A stretch of DNA of 64,000 nt, taken from IMG/VR virus record IMGVR_UViG_3300027791_001841, positions 16,894 through 80,893 of that record, one strand, 5' to 3'. A program made the translations under genes and the position numbers. A model generated the notes under the pieces. That model had not been told where the DNA came from. It worked only from the letters and a program-made list of their open reading frames with translations, and searched no databases. Origin of the DNA: a virus. The number at the start of each line of letters is the position of its first letter. Position 1 is the stretch's first letter. Below are positions 16,801 to 25,045 of this stretch, piece by piece.

Positions 16801-17482
16801 CACAACAATGGCGCATGGTACATCTGGTACTGCTAGTTACACAAGACTTTATACAGGATCAAGCGGTAGTGGCGGGTTATACTTACAAACAGGTTCGTTA
16901 GCAACTGATAAACGTAACTTTTATGATAACGATTACCACAGATTTAGAACACAAAGCGGTGTTTCACTTGCTCCAATTGAAACATCACAAGTACTTACTA
17001 CTTCGTTAACTACTGGTGGTAATACTACAGCAGGTACAATTACAGGGCGTTGGTCATTAACAGGAACAACACCAAGCGAATCAAGGTTTGAAGCAACTTA
17101 TGCTGCTGACCTTGCTGAATACTACGAGGGTGACAAGGAATACGAAGTCGGTACAGTGTTAGTATTTGGGGGTGACAAGGAAGTTACTACATCTAATATA
17201 TATGCTGATACAAGAGTAGCAGGCGTTGTTTCAGATAGAGCTGCATATGTTATGTATACTGCATGTCCTGGACTTAAAAACCTTGTTGGATTACAAGGCA
17301 GAATTCCAGTTAGAGTAGTTGGTAAAATTAACAAAGGCGATTTGATAGTGACAGCAGCAATACACGGAGTAGGAATTGCAGCCGATGGTGATGTTAGAGC
17401 AGGAACAATCATTGGTAAAGCATTAGAAACATATGATAGCGATCATATTGGAACCATTGAAGTAGCGGTAGGGAGAACATAA
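10826..17482 (+). CDS. Giant tail-fibre/virion protein with peptidase_G2-like C-terminus
   Basis: 2218 residues, the largest gene here. The first 30 residues carry a module (IG.IGNDGTGDSIR, then NFKELY) shared with the proteins at 19448 and 19797, probably a virion attachment segment. Near residues 915-1530 are several related beta domains with the pattern 'H-G-hydrophobic-G-x, TTG-LP, G-x-x-YY/W, T-F-x-V/I, GTH'. The C-terminus (ADLAEYYEGDKEYEVGTV, then GGDKEVT and RVAGVVSD) resembles the peptidase_G2 autoproteolytic domains that trim phage fibres. It overlaps the next fibre gene by one base (TAATG). Host-receptor binding is inferred. Confidence 0.85.
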   Translation: MARKIVDIGSIGNDGTGDSIRDSFRKTNDNFKELYSSLGLGDKLTFIALDDTPQSFLGQEGAILAVNPTTDGVQFKQLTAGLGITVDDISNSNQIIISTEFSEISGDTSPQLGGNLSVQSGGNTYRIQGLDTPVTSDEAASKGYADTKISRAGVGTIDPATGNQNVAFGTMTGPLILSRSPTPEDDELYDGLIAATKQYVDGAAFGSSVNLYVATSGQDERVGVSEELQGRALAYAYKTIEAALKRAEEIVLESLDDIGPYKKQLTYNNGSGIVTLSQIDTSPDSGTGFAGTARMSVDKVTMNAPGANYQAGDIITLSGGTGTSATIKVLSTATSPGAITTFQLVAQGDYTVLPGTVGVATTSDSTFGLGATFDITYKVNGVDISAGGSGYSLVSVRVSAALPAVGSFGNAVISSGIITSVDILDAGSNFTTVPTVEVDLPRFLLATGGYRTDYTGDVLTDTPVAFRTRDIREGLFLRGETSGALAQILAHTGALDSNGNEIFDVDIKYGTFLIDEAISYGDITNQVQISLFIESGIYQENYPLKVPKNVAIIGDEFRRVLIKPRPGTSSSPWSFQKFRRDPIVDGLTVATQLYGHHYLSDSLSPVYPKIDNAGGRTKAAALIKLNKSFIQNEVVEWINLQIATNTAPFTQSFTYNQALCKRDVGLVVDAMIFDIRYGGYNRTISAGLKYYQSASGRVAIGAQLSQTIAGLERAQAAIDYVLTNVALPGTITTALQIIDTSFIAETGSQGVVAELFDAIEDVMDGSGSVNYPKENDVLDVFLMNDANIIRAVTGQGHGGFMMVLDPEGQILAKSPYCQESASFSKSINKQTFAGGMFVDGFAGNLQFQHASSTSNTRIEVTGLERLPQLPASFIVDDTVFRINYVRDFVYNKNGSSASFILDETTAFTRAAGAAVTTISQASPATFTKVAHRLQEGAVVRFTTTGTLPSPLVVGQDYYVSGTNITTNTFQVSATPGGADINTTTAGSGTHSHERIYEVLMPGNRSMLSNDFTQVADMGYGLLATNGGLTEAVSMFTYYCYASYMSINGAQIRSVGGSSAHGIYALVAEGSDPLEVPTPTTLYHDLAQAVTCYFPSASYANVQAGLFLFVEGYDYTPLNNSELEVNHGNLIYRYPVTSVATADLPAGVVRLNLTSDTTGNFDGIFAVIPNGTKMSLRSNSQVMLTGELVNVATRPSTGLILQEYTDVYRVLQFESEADSRGNYEFTATATNPGVFTFKATITTTASSGNVATFSQNHGLVVGDTIVPDGSGGGLTGGTTYHIIDVPEYTSVVLSATAGGSAVTLSDATPNLKVVVPHKLLYNYRLSFSSSNTLPAGITAGETYWIREENLTATTFEISNIINGAGPVEITNTGTGTHSAIIEGVTRTTLRENYNYIDLTVYKPGEAKAATTQTFTVSVASPAVITKSSHGFSQGDPITLNTTGALPTGLNTSNHYFVHTVLNSNTFTVSVGYPTLAGAVQIDTTGTQTGTHTYHVPTGAVGDSSFAVVAVAPQERIRVAGSTFVWNGEIYVINTYEDETVTGNPWGRLTLDRPLVDSLTQFEATYSIKSAVRRGSLGARGKLTIRISLTRVTSHDLLEIGTGSYADTNYPTEIYGPPVNAFNPDTETDERTVGRVFYVTTDQFGNFNVGPYFRVDQGTGQVTFSAAIALSNLDGIGFKRGVPVSEFSTDSAFTDNAVDTVPTENATRLYMERRLGTSHSGAPITQANLIPSISGGFMALDGSLSMKSPMSLGNQKIIDIADPTQPTDGVNLRSLTFTNLQEFTVSDLKANDILVFTGNGNDAINSTIVGDIALDIDSTLGTIDAQIQPGVIVNNDINASAAIAQSKLTMADAQTRADATGITQAEKGIVALDNTYFTVTNGWVTITNSTIPKAKLTNVAAKSVIGNNTLAPATPADVTFTTIVDDGGAIKKTQYSSTGFLRRTSGSSNTADVDYGMIEATSNSTSSTLIQRDGNADASARIWNATSSFTVSGNTTMAHGTSGTASYTRLYTGSSGSGGLYLQTGSLATDKRNFYDNDYHRFRTQSGVSLAPIETSQVLTTSLTTGGNTTAGTITGRWSLTGTTPSESRFEATYAADLAEYYEGDKEYEVGTVLVFGGDKEVTTSNIYADTRVAGVVSDRAAYVMYTACPGLKNLVGLQGRIPVRVVGKINKGDLIVTAAIHGVGIAADGDVRAGTIIGKALETYDSDHIGTIEVAVGRT

Positions 17483-19434
17483 TGGCGTATAATTCAAGCA
17501 TACAACCTGGTAATCCTCCACTAGTTTGGGATAGCTTTAGAAAAGCATTAGATGAAGTTAATGCAAACTTTGTAACCATTGGTGCAACACTTGCAGGGGG
17601 AGAGCAAAAGTCTATTATTTCTGCTACTCAAACAAGTCCAGTTATAGTAACAACTTCAGCAGCACACGGATTAGTTGACGGGCAGCGTGTAACAATTACA
17701 AATGCTGCTGGTATGACTCAACTTAATGGACAAACATTTTTTGTTGATGTTGCTTCAAATATAGCGTTTGGATTGTTTAGCGATGCAGGAATATCTACTC
17801 CAACCGACGGCACAGGATTTGGCGCATATACCGGTAGTGGATTAGCGCAACCGTTGTTAGAGTTTAGTACTCTTAACCTTGAAGCATTAACAACTTCAAT
17901 TAAGCCAGGAACTGATGCAACTTATGTATTTGGCGATGCTACACACAAATGGAAACAAGCACACATTGCTGAAACATTACAAGTAGCTGGACAAGAAGAT
18001 AACGGATTATATTTAGGAACAGCTCGTATTAAAGGAGAATCAGGAAAAGTTGATTTACCTTTTGGTTCAACAATTGCAGGCGATTTAATTATTGATCCTG
18101 AAAAAAGATATTTTAGATACATTAACTTAGACGATGGTGACATTGTTGAAGCTGATCACACTAACGATACACTATCGTTTTACGGTGGAACAGGAGTTCA
18201 ACTAGTTGCAGGTAGTGATGCAGACAGCATTACATTTATCAATGCTGGTGTAACACAATCTATTGCTAGTACAGGTATTTCAGTTAGTTCTGCAACAGGC
18301 AATGTAACTATTACTAACACAGGTGTTACATCTGCACAAAATACAACTAACATTCCATCTAGAGCAACAGGACGTACACCGGGAGAAGGTGTTACAGTTA
18401 GTACAACAACTGGCGCAGTACAGTTTACTAACACAGGTGTGCTAGAAGTACAACAAGGTTTTGGTATTACAGTTTCAACAGATGGTGCAACAGGTGTTGC
18501 AACTGTTTCAAACTCGGCGCCAGCTGTACCAACATTCCAACAAATTGCAGTCGATGGTCAAACAAACATTGCAGCAGATAATACTGCTGATATTTTAACG
18601 TTTGAAAATGGATACGGAATTACTATTACTACTGATACTATCAATGACAAGTTAATATTTACTGTTAACAAAGAAATTGATATTAGCGGTAGTGTATTTG
18701 GCGATGACAGTGCATTACTTGTTGATGGGGTGTTGTCGAAAATTGTTGGTCCAGTAGATACGCAAGGACCGTTATACATTGATAGTGTTCCTATTGCAAC
18801 TTCTGGAAATGATATAGTTCTTACATCAATATTACCATCAGGGCTTAGTACTACAATTGGATCAGTTTCAAGTCCATTTAATACTGTATATTCAAATCAA
18901 TTTGTTGGTAGCATTACAGGCGATGTAACAGGAAGTTTATTTGCAGACGATTCAACGCTCATGATTGATGCAGTTGATAACAAAGTGATTGCTTCATTAA
19001 CAGGTGATGTGACAGGTAATGTTGTAGGTAACTTAACAGGTAACTCAACAGGTTATCATACAGGCGATATAAAAGGTAGTGTATTTGGTGATGACTCTAC
19101 TAAGATTATTGACTCGGTCGAAAATAAAATATACGGCGATGTTATTGGAACACACACTGGAAACATATTTACAAACTTAATTGACAGTGCAGATAGTAGT
19201 GCAATTACTGTTACACCGATGACAGTGTTTAGCAGTGATGTTAGTGTACAAAACGAATTAACTGCTCCAGTAATTAACGCAGGAAACATAGTTAGCACAG
19301 GCTTTGTACAGTTTAGCAGTTTAACTACCACACAGCGTAATGCACTAGCTGCGGTGAATGGAATGGTTATTTACAATTCCACTGATAATAAATTTCAAGG
19401 CTATGAAGATAGTGCTTGGGTTAACTTGGTATAG
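17482..19434 (+). CDS. Tail-fibre-like virion protein, 650 aa
   Basis: The start is coupled to the giant fibre gene (TAATG). A variant of the shared N-terminal module (VWDSFRKALDEVNANF) is near residue 14. A domain at about residues 50-110 (TTSAAHGLVDGQRVTITNAA) matches the repeated beta domains of its neighbour. The C-terminal half has tandem motifs: FGDDSALLVDGV, FADDSTLMIDAVDNKV and FGDDSTKIIDSVENKI, alternating with GDVTGNVVGNLTGN collagen-like or beta-helix turns. The end (YNSTDNKFQGYEDSAWVNL) is a common fibre tip closure. This is a structural, late gene. Confidence 0.8.
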   Translation: MAYNSSIQPGNPPLVWDSFRKALDEVNANFVTIGATLAGGEQKSIISATQTSPVIVTTSAAHGLVDGQRVTITNAAGMTQLNGQTFFVDVASNIAFGLFSDAGISTPTDGTGFGAYTGSGLAQPLLEFSTLNLEALTTSIKPGTDATYVFGDATHKWKQAHIAETLQVAGQEDNGLYLGTARIKGESGKVDLPFGSTIAGDLIIDPEKRYFRYINLDDGDIVEADHTNDTLSFYGGTGVQLVAGSDADSITFINAGVTQSIASTGISVSSATGNVTITNTGVTSAQNTTNIPSRATGRTPGEGVTVSTTTGAVQFTNTGVLEVQQGFGITVSTDGATGVATVSNSAPAVPTFQQIAVDGQTNIAADNTADILTFENGYGITITTDTINDKLIFTVNKEIDISGSVFGDDSALLVDGVLSKIVGPVDTQGPLYIDSVPIATSGNDIVLTSILPSGLSTTIGSVSSPFNTVYSNQFVGSITGDVTGSLFADDSTLMIDAVDNKVIASLTGDVTGNVVGNLTGNSTGYHTGDIKGSVFGDDSTKIIDSVENKIYGDVIGTHTGNIFTNLIDSADSSAITVTPMTVFSSDVSVQNELTAPVINAGNIVSTGFVQFSSLTTTQRNALAAVNGMVIYNSTDNKFQGYEDSAWVNLV

Positions 19435-19447
19435 GGTGGATAGATAG

Positions 19448-19786
19448 ATGAGTAAACTAACAGTAAACATTGGAACATCCGCAAACGATAGAACAGGTGA
19501 CTCAATACGCTCAGCGTTTGAAAAGATTAATACTAACTTTACAGAATTATATACTGAGCTAGGATTAGATAGCGGTGGACTTAATTTAGGTGCGTTCGAG
19601 TTTGCAGGTAGTGTAATGACTACAACAGATTCAAGTGCTATTACAGTTGCGCAAAACACTACTGTAGACGGTAACTTAACTGTTACTGGCGATATTACAG
19701 GCTACATAAGTTTAGCAACATTAAAAACTGAAGTAGCAGCAAGTGCTGACTTTGCAGCATTTAAATCAAGAATAGCAGGATTATAG
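19448..19786 (+). CDS. Short tail-fibre paralogue, 112 aa
   Basis: The first 35 residues repeat the attachment module seen at 10826 (VNIGTSANDRTGDSIR, then FEKINTNF). The rest is a short beta segment (DSSAITVAQNTTVDGNL) similar to shaft repeats of the 650-residue fibre, ending in a small helix. It could be an adaptor that joins fibre and baseplate, or a truncated fibre. It sits 13 nt after the previous gene with GGATAGATAG before the ATG. Confidence 0.7.
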   Translation: MSKLTVNIGTSANDRTGDSIRSAFEKINTNFTELYTELGLDSGGLNLGAFEFAGSVMTTTDSSAITVAQNTTVDGNLTVTGDITGYISLATLKTEVAASADFAAFKSRIAGL

Positions 19787-19796
19787 GAGCGTATAG

Positions 19797-20375
19797 ATGA
19801 CAATCAGTTTAATTAACATTGGTAACATTGTAAACGACGGACTTGGTGACGATTTACGCACTGCGTTCCAAAAAGTAAACACAAACTTTTCAACACTAGA
19901 AACAGAATTAACAATTACTGCAACTAACCAAGGTGCAAACGGTGTTAATGTTTTTAGACAAAAAACTGGGGCTAATTTAGAATTTAGAAAATTAGTGGCT
20001 GGAACTAAAATGCAACTAGACCAAGGTGAAGAAGCAATTGTTGTTTCAAGCACAGCACCAGATGCATTTACTAGAATTGATACTGATGCAGGTAGCATGT
20101 ATGCTAATGTGCATCAACAAATAACTTTTGAAGGCACAAGTGCTCCGCTATCAGAAAACGGTGTTAAAGACATTGAAGTTACTTCTGTAGGTAGTACTAT
20201 AAAATTTAAAACTATTATACCTGTTACAGAGTACTTAACAACATACGACTTTGGGCCTGTTGGGTCAGGTCTTTTTGAAAACGCAATACAATTGGCGCTA
20301 CAAGGTTCTAATATTGATTTTGGTACACTCACATACGCTTCGGGAATCAATTTAGATGTCGGCGGATTGTCATAG
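19797..20375 (+). CDS. Virion protein with the shared N-terminal fibre module, 192 aa
   Basis: The N-terminus LINIGNIVNDGLGDDLR followed by FQKVNTNF is the third copy of the fibre attachment module in this cluster. The remainder is beta-rich with no enzyme motif. GGAGCGTATAG precedes the ATG. It lies between fibre genes and a large Ig-like structural gene, so a baseplate or fibre-adaptor role is inferred. Confidence 0.7.
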   Translation: MTISLINIGNIVNDGLGDDLRTAFQKVNTNFSTLETELTITATNQGANGVNVFRQKTGANLEFRKLVAGTKMQLDQGEEAIVVSSTAPDAFTRIDTDAGSMYANVHQQITFEGTSAPLSENGVKDIEVTSVGSTIKFKTIIPVTEYLTTYDFGPVGSGLFENAIQLALQGSNIDFGTLTYASGINLDVGGLS

Positions 20376-20389
20376 GGAGTTACAACTAA

Positions 20390-22864
20390 ATGGCAATTAC
20401 TTGGATTACGCCTGCAGGAGATTTAGGAACTTTTGAAGAAAGAGTTACTGTAAATATTCCTATTCAAGCGTCTACTGACTCTGGTCAACCAATTTCATAC
20501 ACTATTATTGCAGGTAAACTTCCTATAGGTTGTATATTACGTGATGGTGTTATCAAAGGAGCACCTGGCGAAGTTACAAAAGTTACACAATCAAAGTTTG
20601 TTATCAGAGCTAATGATGGTACAGACGGCTGTATGGATAGAACATTTAGTATGTCTATTGATGGTGCTGACTTTCCAGAATGGATTACAACTGCTGGATA
20701 TTTAAATGTTGGTAACGGCGATGCATACTTTGTACTAGATGATTCAGAAGTTAACTTTCAACTCGAAGCAACTGATAAAGATTTAATTGCAGGGGAAACT
20801 TTAAAATACTATATTGTTCCTAATAGTGGATTATTACCTCCTGGATTATTACTGTCCGAAACCGGTAACATTTCTGGGTTTACACAGCCAGTTCAAGCAG
20901 TAGCATATAACTCAAATGAATCAGGAGCATACGACACACACTCGTTTGATACTGTTCCGCTTGACATTGCAAAAAATACTTCAACAGGATTTGACACATA
21001 CTTTTATGATAATACAAGGTATGACTTTTCAGAAGGTAGTAGAATACCTGATAAGTTAAGTAGAAGTTATACATTTAGTGTTGCAATTACAGACGGTATA
21101 AATGCTGTACATAGAACATTTAAAATATATGTTGTAACTGAAGAATTTTTACAAGCAGATAACACATTGATGCAAGTTGACACAAACTTGTTTCAAGCAG
21201 ACTCTAGTAGAGATAGACAACCACTATGGATCACTCCATCATACTTAGGCAAGTATAGAGCTAACAACTTTTTAACTTTACCATTAGATGTATACGATCC
21301 GCCAACCCTGTCAGGAACTATTACATATTTTTTAGTTGCTAATAATCCAGATGGTACTCCAAGTACATTGCCGCCGGGGCTAACATTAGATACAGTAACA
21401 GGTGACTTATCAGGCGTTGTTCCTTATCAAGCTGCTGTTACTGAAAATTATAAGTTTACAATGAGAGCTGTAAACTTTCCAGTAAGTCTTGCAAAAATTA
21501 ACTATGTGCTCACTGGCGACTGGAGCAGTTTGCGTACTTATAACGTTAACGATGCTGTTGTAGTTGATGGACTAATTTATATTTGTATTGAAGCACACCT
21601 TAATAAATTACCAACTGACACTAATTATTGGATACTAGGAGTTTCATCAGCTGAAAGAACATTTAATGTAGACATCATTGGTGAAATTGAAAGTTCAATT
21701 TCATGGATTACCCCTAGTGATAGAGGTACTATTAAACCTAATGATCCTAGCAACATATACGTTGAAGCAAAAAGTTTGTTATACGGTGGAAGATTACTTT
21801 ACACACTAGAGAGTGGATCACTTCCACCTGGCTTAGAATTTCTACCTACAGGGTTAGTTCAAGGAAAAGTAAAACAATTTCAGGATAATAAAGGCTTAGG
21901 TTTAACTAGATTCTTTGATCGAGATAGTGCAGGCGAAGATTCATCAACATTGTCAAGAGATTTCAGTTTAACATTTGATCAAACAACTACAAGTTTTGAC
22001 AAAGAATTTAGATTCACTATTAAAGCACAAGACGGTGCAAATTTTGCTGAAAGTTTAAGAACATTTAAACTTAAAGTAGTTGCTGACAATCAAAAAGTAT
22101 TTTCAAACATATATGTTAAAGCATTACAGTCTAAGCAGAAAAGATTAAATTGGTTTAATTTTATTACAGATTCTACAATATTTAAAGCAGAAGAAATATA
22201 TCGATACGGAGACCAAAATTACGGTATCCAAAGTGAACTAAAAGCACTACTGTTTGCTGGGATTGAAAGTAAAACAGCACAAATGTTTGTATCTGCTATG
22301 GGGCAGAATCACTACAACAAACGTTTTACGTTTGGTAATATTAAACAAGCAGTAGCAAAAGACCCATTGACTAATAACACATTATATGAAGTAGTATATG
22401 TGGATCTTGTTGATGATTTAGAAAAAAATGGTAAAAGTATATCGCAGGTAGTAGAACTAAAAGATAACATTAATAGTAAAATAATTGTAAGTTATGACGC
22501 AATTACTATTGATAGTGATGTTCCGCTAGTTAGCGACTCAGATCATCAAAGAATTTTTCCTAATTCAGTAAATAACATGCGTAAGAGAATACGTACATTA
22601 GGAGACAGAGATCGAGGATTTTTACCGCTTTGGATGAGAAGTATCCAAAATACCGCAACATATGAACTTGGGTTTACTAAAGCACTAGTGTTATGTTATA
22701 CTAAACCAGGGAAGTCTCAAAAAGTAGTAGCAAGAATTAAAGCAAATGGCTTTGATTTTAAGACTATTAACTTTGAAGCAGATCGTTATATCGTAGATAT
22801 AATTGATGGGCAAATTGAGGATAAATACATTGTATTCCCGCAACGTGGAGAGAAAAGACCGTGA
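20390..22864 (+). CDS. Large Ig-like (cadherin/He_PIG type) virion structural protein
   Basis: 824 residues with at least three related Ig-like modules. Each opens with W-I-T-P (residues 5, about 280 and about 440: WITPAGDLGTF, WITPSYLGKY, WITPSDRGTI) and contains the 'LPPGL.L...G.I.G' putative-Ig signature (LLPPGLLLSETGNISG; TLPPGLTLDTVTGDLSG; SLPPGLEFLPTGLVQG). The C-terminal 250 residues are a mixed fold without repeats and end in a basic tail. GGAGTTACAACTAA precedes the ATG. It overlaps the next gene by 4 nt (GTGA). Probably a baseplate wedge or tail surface protein. Confidence 0.8.
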   Translation: MAITWITPAGDLGTFEERVTVNIPIQASTDSGQPISYTIIAGKLPIGCILRDGVIKGAPGEVTKVTQSKFVIRANDGTDGCMDRTFSMSIDGADFPEWITTAGYLNVGNGDAYFVLDDSEVNFQLEATDKDLIAGETLKYYIVPNSGLLPPGLLLSETGNISGFTQPVQAVAYNSNESGAYDTHSFDTVPLDIAKNTSTGFDTYFYDNTRYDFSEGSRIPDKLSRSYTFSVAITDGINAVHRTFKIYVVTEEFLQADNTLMQVDTNLFQADSSRDRQPLWITPSYLGKYRANNFLTLPLDVYDPPTLSGTITYFLVANNPDGTPSTLPPGLTLDTVTGDLSGVVPYQAAVTENYKFTMRAVNFPVSLAKINYVLTGDWSSLRTYNVNDAVVVDGLIYICIEAHLNKLPTDTNYWILGVSSAERTFNVDIIGEIESSISWITPSDRGTIKPNDPSNIYVEAKSLLYGGRLLYTLESGSLPPGLEFLPTGLVQGKVKQFQDNKGLGLTRFFDRDSAGEDSSTLSRDFSLTFDQTTTSFDKEFRFTIKAQDGANFAESLRTFKLKVVADNQKVFSNIYVKALQSKQKRLNWFNFITDSTIFKAEEIYRYGDQNYGIQSELKALLFAGIESKTAQMFVSAMGQNHYNKRFTFGNIKQAVAKDPLTNNTLYEVVYVDLVDDLEKNGKSISQVVELKDNINSKIIVSYDAITIDSDVPLVSDSDHQRIFPNSVNNMRKRIRTLGDRDRGFLPLWMRSIQNTATYELGFTKALVLCYTKPGKSQKVVARIKANGFDFKTINFEADRYIVDIIDGQIEDKYIVFPQRGEKRP

Positions 22865-23475
22865 GTAATATAAATTATTTAAGCATTAATGAAAATTTTC
22901 CAGTGGCTGGTGCCGATAACGACACTCAGACATTTAGAGATAATTTTGATACAATTAAAACAAGTTTGCAAACTACTAAAACAGAAGTACAAGCACTTGA
23001 AGATACTACTGCTAGATTAACAAATCCAGGTGGTGGTGCGTATGTTAACGACTTTCAGTTAAACCAAATTACTAGATCTGTATTTTTAAACAATAGAGAA
23101 AAAACTAATAATCTTGGTACTGTTCCGTTAGTCGGTGGCACAGTTACTGAAATTGATTTTCAAACTGGTTCTTACTTTATACTTGCAGCATCTTCAGCGT
23201 TAAACTTAAACTTTACTAATCTTGCAGGTGATCCTGCAAACGGTGAAGAAACTGCTACCCAAGGTGGCGTAAGTAAAATAACTTTAGAACTTCGCACATC
23301 AGGTGCAGGTGATAGAGCTGTTACATTTACAACAACTGGTGGTACTGTTATTAAGAAAGATGCTAACTTTCCTGCAAGCCTTGTAATATCATCAACAACT
23401 AATCCTACGTTTATTGAAGTTTGGAGACATGACCAAACAACAATCTTTATGAAATACTTGGGCATCTATAGCTAA
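22861..23475 (+). CDS. Virion structural protein, 204 aa
   Basis: GTG start inside the previous stop (GTGA). The N-terminus (INENFPVAGADNDTQTFRDNF) is a diverged version of the shared fibre module. The middle has a short coiled-coil-like stretch (KTSLQTTKTEVQALEDT), followed by a beta domain. It ends TAATG with the next gene. Position and composition point to a fibre or baseplate part. Confidence 0.7.
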   Translation: MSNINYLSINENFPVAGADNDTQTFRDNFDTIKTSLQTTKTEVQALEDTTARLTNPGGGAYVNDFQLNQITRSVFLNNREKTNNLGTVPLVGGTVTEIDFQTGSYFILAASSALNLNFTNLAGDPANGEETATQGGVSKITLELRTSGAGDRAVTFTTTGGTVIKKDANFPASLVISSTTNPTFIEVWRHDQTTIFMKYLGIYS

Positions 23476-23708
23476 TGTTCCATCCATTAGAGAAAGATCT
23501 TAGTGAGATGAAGACAGTTGATGTTGAACAAAAGCTGTCTGAATTGAACAAAAAATATTACCTAGCCGCACGTTTTGGCAATCAAGACCTATTGACACAA
23601 CTCCAAACATTTGTTATAATATATAGAAATGAGCTTTCACAAAGAGCCATTAATATGAAATTTGAAGAACAAGACCAGGATTTGGATCAATTGATTAATG
23701 TGGACTAA
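23475..23708 (+). CDS. Small conserved T4-like phage protein, 77 aa
   Basis: Coupled to the preceding structural gene by TAATG. It is mostly helical and charged (VEQKLSELNKKYYLAARFGN), with an acidic end (EEQDQDLDQLINVD). No domain is recognised. Similar small helical proteins follow structural genes in other marine myoviruses. Confidence 0.65.
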   Translation: MFHPLEKDLSEMKTVDVEQKLSELNKKYYLAARFGNQDLLTQLQTFVIIYRNELSQRAINMKFEEQDQDLDQLINVD

Positions 23709-24177
23709 AACAAATACTACTGAACAACTAATTAAGGGCATAGTAAAATATGGTCCTAACATCTTAGAAAACTGTATATGTAACGATGACCTTACAGTTT
23801 ACAAGAACAGAATCTCTCAAGAATTCTTAGATTACCCATTACCTAAGACTGATATCGATCATTCTAATTGGTTCGTGCCTCAAAAATATAGAGACATGAA
23901 TATCATTGACTTTGTACTATCAAAGACACAGAACGAAGAACAATATCAAAGAGCAGTAATTGAATTAACAGAATTTGAAAACAGAAATTTATTTCCACTA
24001 CTTAAACAAATGGTATATATAATAGACACACTAAGACAACACAATATTGTTTGGGGTGTTGGTAGAGGTAGTAGCGTAGCTAGTTATGTACTCCACTTAC
24101 TAGGGGTCCATAAGATAGATAGTATTAAATACAATATACCATTAAATGAGTTTTTTAAAGAAGAACCCAAAACATAG
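23698..24177 (+). CDS. DnaE-like fragment (DNA polymerase III alpha motif), 159 aa
   Basis: The C-terminal third (VWGVGRGSSVASYVLHLLGV followed by KIDSIKYNIPLNEFF) matches the GRGSAAGSLVAY.LGIT.IDP.KY...FERF palm motif of bacterial DNA polymerase III alpha. The rest of a DnaE (PHP domain, fingers, beta-binding domain) is absent, and a T4-type family B polymerase is encoded at 45171. It therefore cannot be an independent replicase. It may bind nucleotide or template, or interfere with host DnaE. It overlaps the previous gene by 11 nt. Confidence 0.7.
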   Translation: MWTKTNTTEQLIKGIVKYGPNILENCICNDDLTVYKNRISQEFLDYPLPKTDIDHSNWFVPQKYRDMNIIDFVLSKTQNEEQYQRAVIELTEFENRNLFPLLKQMVYIIDTLRQHNIVWGVGRGSSVASYVLHLLGVHKIDSIKYNIPLNEFFKEEPKT

Positions 24178-24188
24178 GAGAATAAGTT

Positions 24189-24410
24189 ATGGCACTAGTA
24201 AAAAGTATGAGAGGCAAGGAAGTTGACATGGAAAAGTTAAATCTTAGAAATGAAGAAACTCCTGCTGTAGGAAATGCAAAAGTAAATGCTCGCGGTGACG
24301 AATTAGGCGCTGGTGGTGCAATTGTTCGTACAAGAGAAGAAGTATTAGCAGACTACTACAAACAAAATCCAAGGGCTATTAAAGAAGAAATTGTTAGTCG
24401 CAAAAAATAA
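24189..24410 (+). CDS. Small conserved phage protein, 73 aa
   Basis: A good ribosome site (TAGGAGAATAAGTT) precedes the ATG. Highly charged and low in hydrophobic residues, it is probably partly disordered. RTREEVLADYYKQNPR near residue 47 looks like the most conserved block. It sits between the DnaE-like gene and the GroES-like gene. The function is unknown. Confidence 0.6.
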   Translation: MALVKSMRGKEVDMEKLNLRNEETPAVGNAKVNARGDELGAGGAIVRTREEVLADYYKQNPRAIKEEIVSRKK

Positions 24411-24426
24411 TTAGTTAGGATAAGAA

Positions 24427-24822
24427 ATGATTAAAGGTAAAGTTAAACCAATCCACGATAATGTATTAGTATACGATATGCACTTCGGGGAAACAACCAC
24501 ATCAGGTGGAATTATCATTGGAAATGATGATGGTAAAGCACATGGTGTTAAGGCTCGTTGGGCAAGAGTTTATGCTAAAGGTCCTGCGAACAAAGACGAA
24601 TACGAACCAGGTGATTGGATTTTAATTGCACACGGTCGTTGGTCAAGAAAGATGAAAGTAGACTGCCCCGAACTTGGTGAAGTTGAAATTCAGAAAGTCG
24701 AGGTAGAATCGATCCTTGTCGCAGCCGACAAAGATTACGAACCTAGCCTATCATATTACGGCGAAGAATATAGCCACGGATCTACTGCTAATTTCGATCC
24801 GGGCATGTTCGGCGCAAATTAA
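24427..24822 (+). CDS. GroES-like co-chaperonin (T4 gp31 functional analogue)
   Basis: 131 residues. The N-terminal part follows the GroES fold: VKPIHDNVLVYDM, a mobile-loop region (GETTTSGGIIIG), ARWARVYAKGPANK and YEPGDWILIAHGRWSRKM. T4 gp31 replaces GroES in folding the major capsid protein with host GroEL, and this protein probably does the same. The C-terminal 25 residues (SYYGEEYSHGS on) extend beyond GroES and are Gly/Ser/Tyr-rich. TAGGATAAGAA precedes the ATG. Confidence 0.82.
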   Translation: MIKGKVKPIHDNVLVYDMHFGETTTSGGIIIGNDDGKAHGVKARWARVYAKGPANKDEYEPGDWILIAHGRWSRKMKVDCPELGEVEIQKVEVESILVAADKDYEPSLSYYGEEYSHGSTANFDPGMFGAN

Positions 24823-25007
24823 TAAGCGTAAGCGATTTCAGGCATTAATCTAAAGGTTAATGCTTTTCGCGGACCTTGGGTCGTGTTTATTGTGACCTCC
24901 CCTGACTTCTCGTGAAACTCAATCTTAGTAATAATTGCTCGCTTGTTGTTTTTACCAACAAGGATTTCTTGACCTACTTCTAAGTTTAGTGAAAGATTCT
25001 TAATCAT
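24819..25007 (-). CDS. Small conserved protein, 62 aa, beta-barrel-like
   Basis: ATG 25007 is chosen over ATG 25067 because AGGAGAACAACCC lies directly before it and the longer form would overlap the opposite-strand promoter. The residue pattern (EVGQEILVGKNNKRAIITKIEF, shown in part) suggests a small SH3-like barrel. It converges with the GroES-like gene, the two stops overlapping. A minus-strand CTAAATA box lies at 25046-25052. The function is unknown. Confidence 0.65.
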   Translation of the reverse strand: MIKNLSLNLEVGQEILVGKNNKRAIITKIEFHEKSGEVTINTTQGPRKALTFRLMPEIAYAY

Positions 25008-25045
25008 GGGTTGTTCTCCTGTTAACCAGCGATTGCTGTTAAAAA

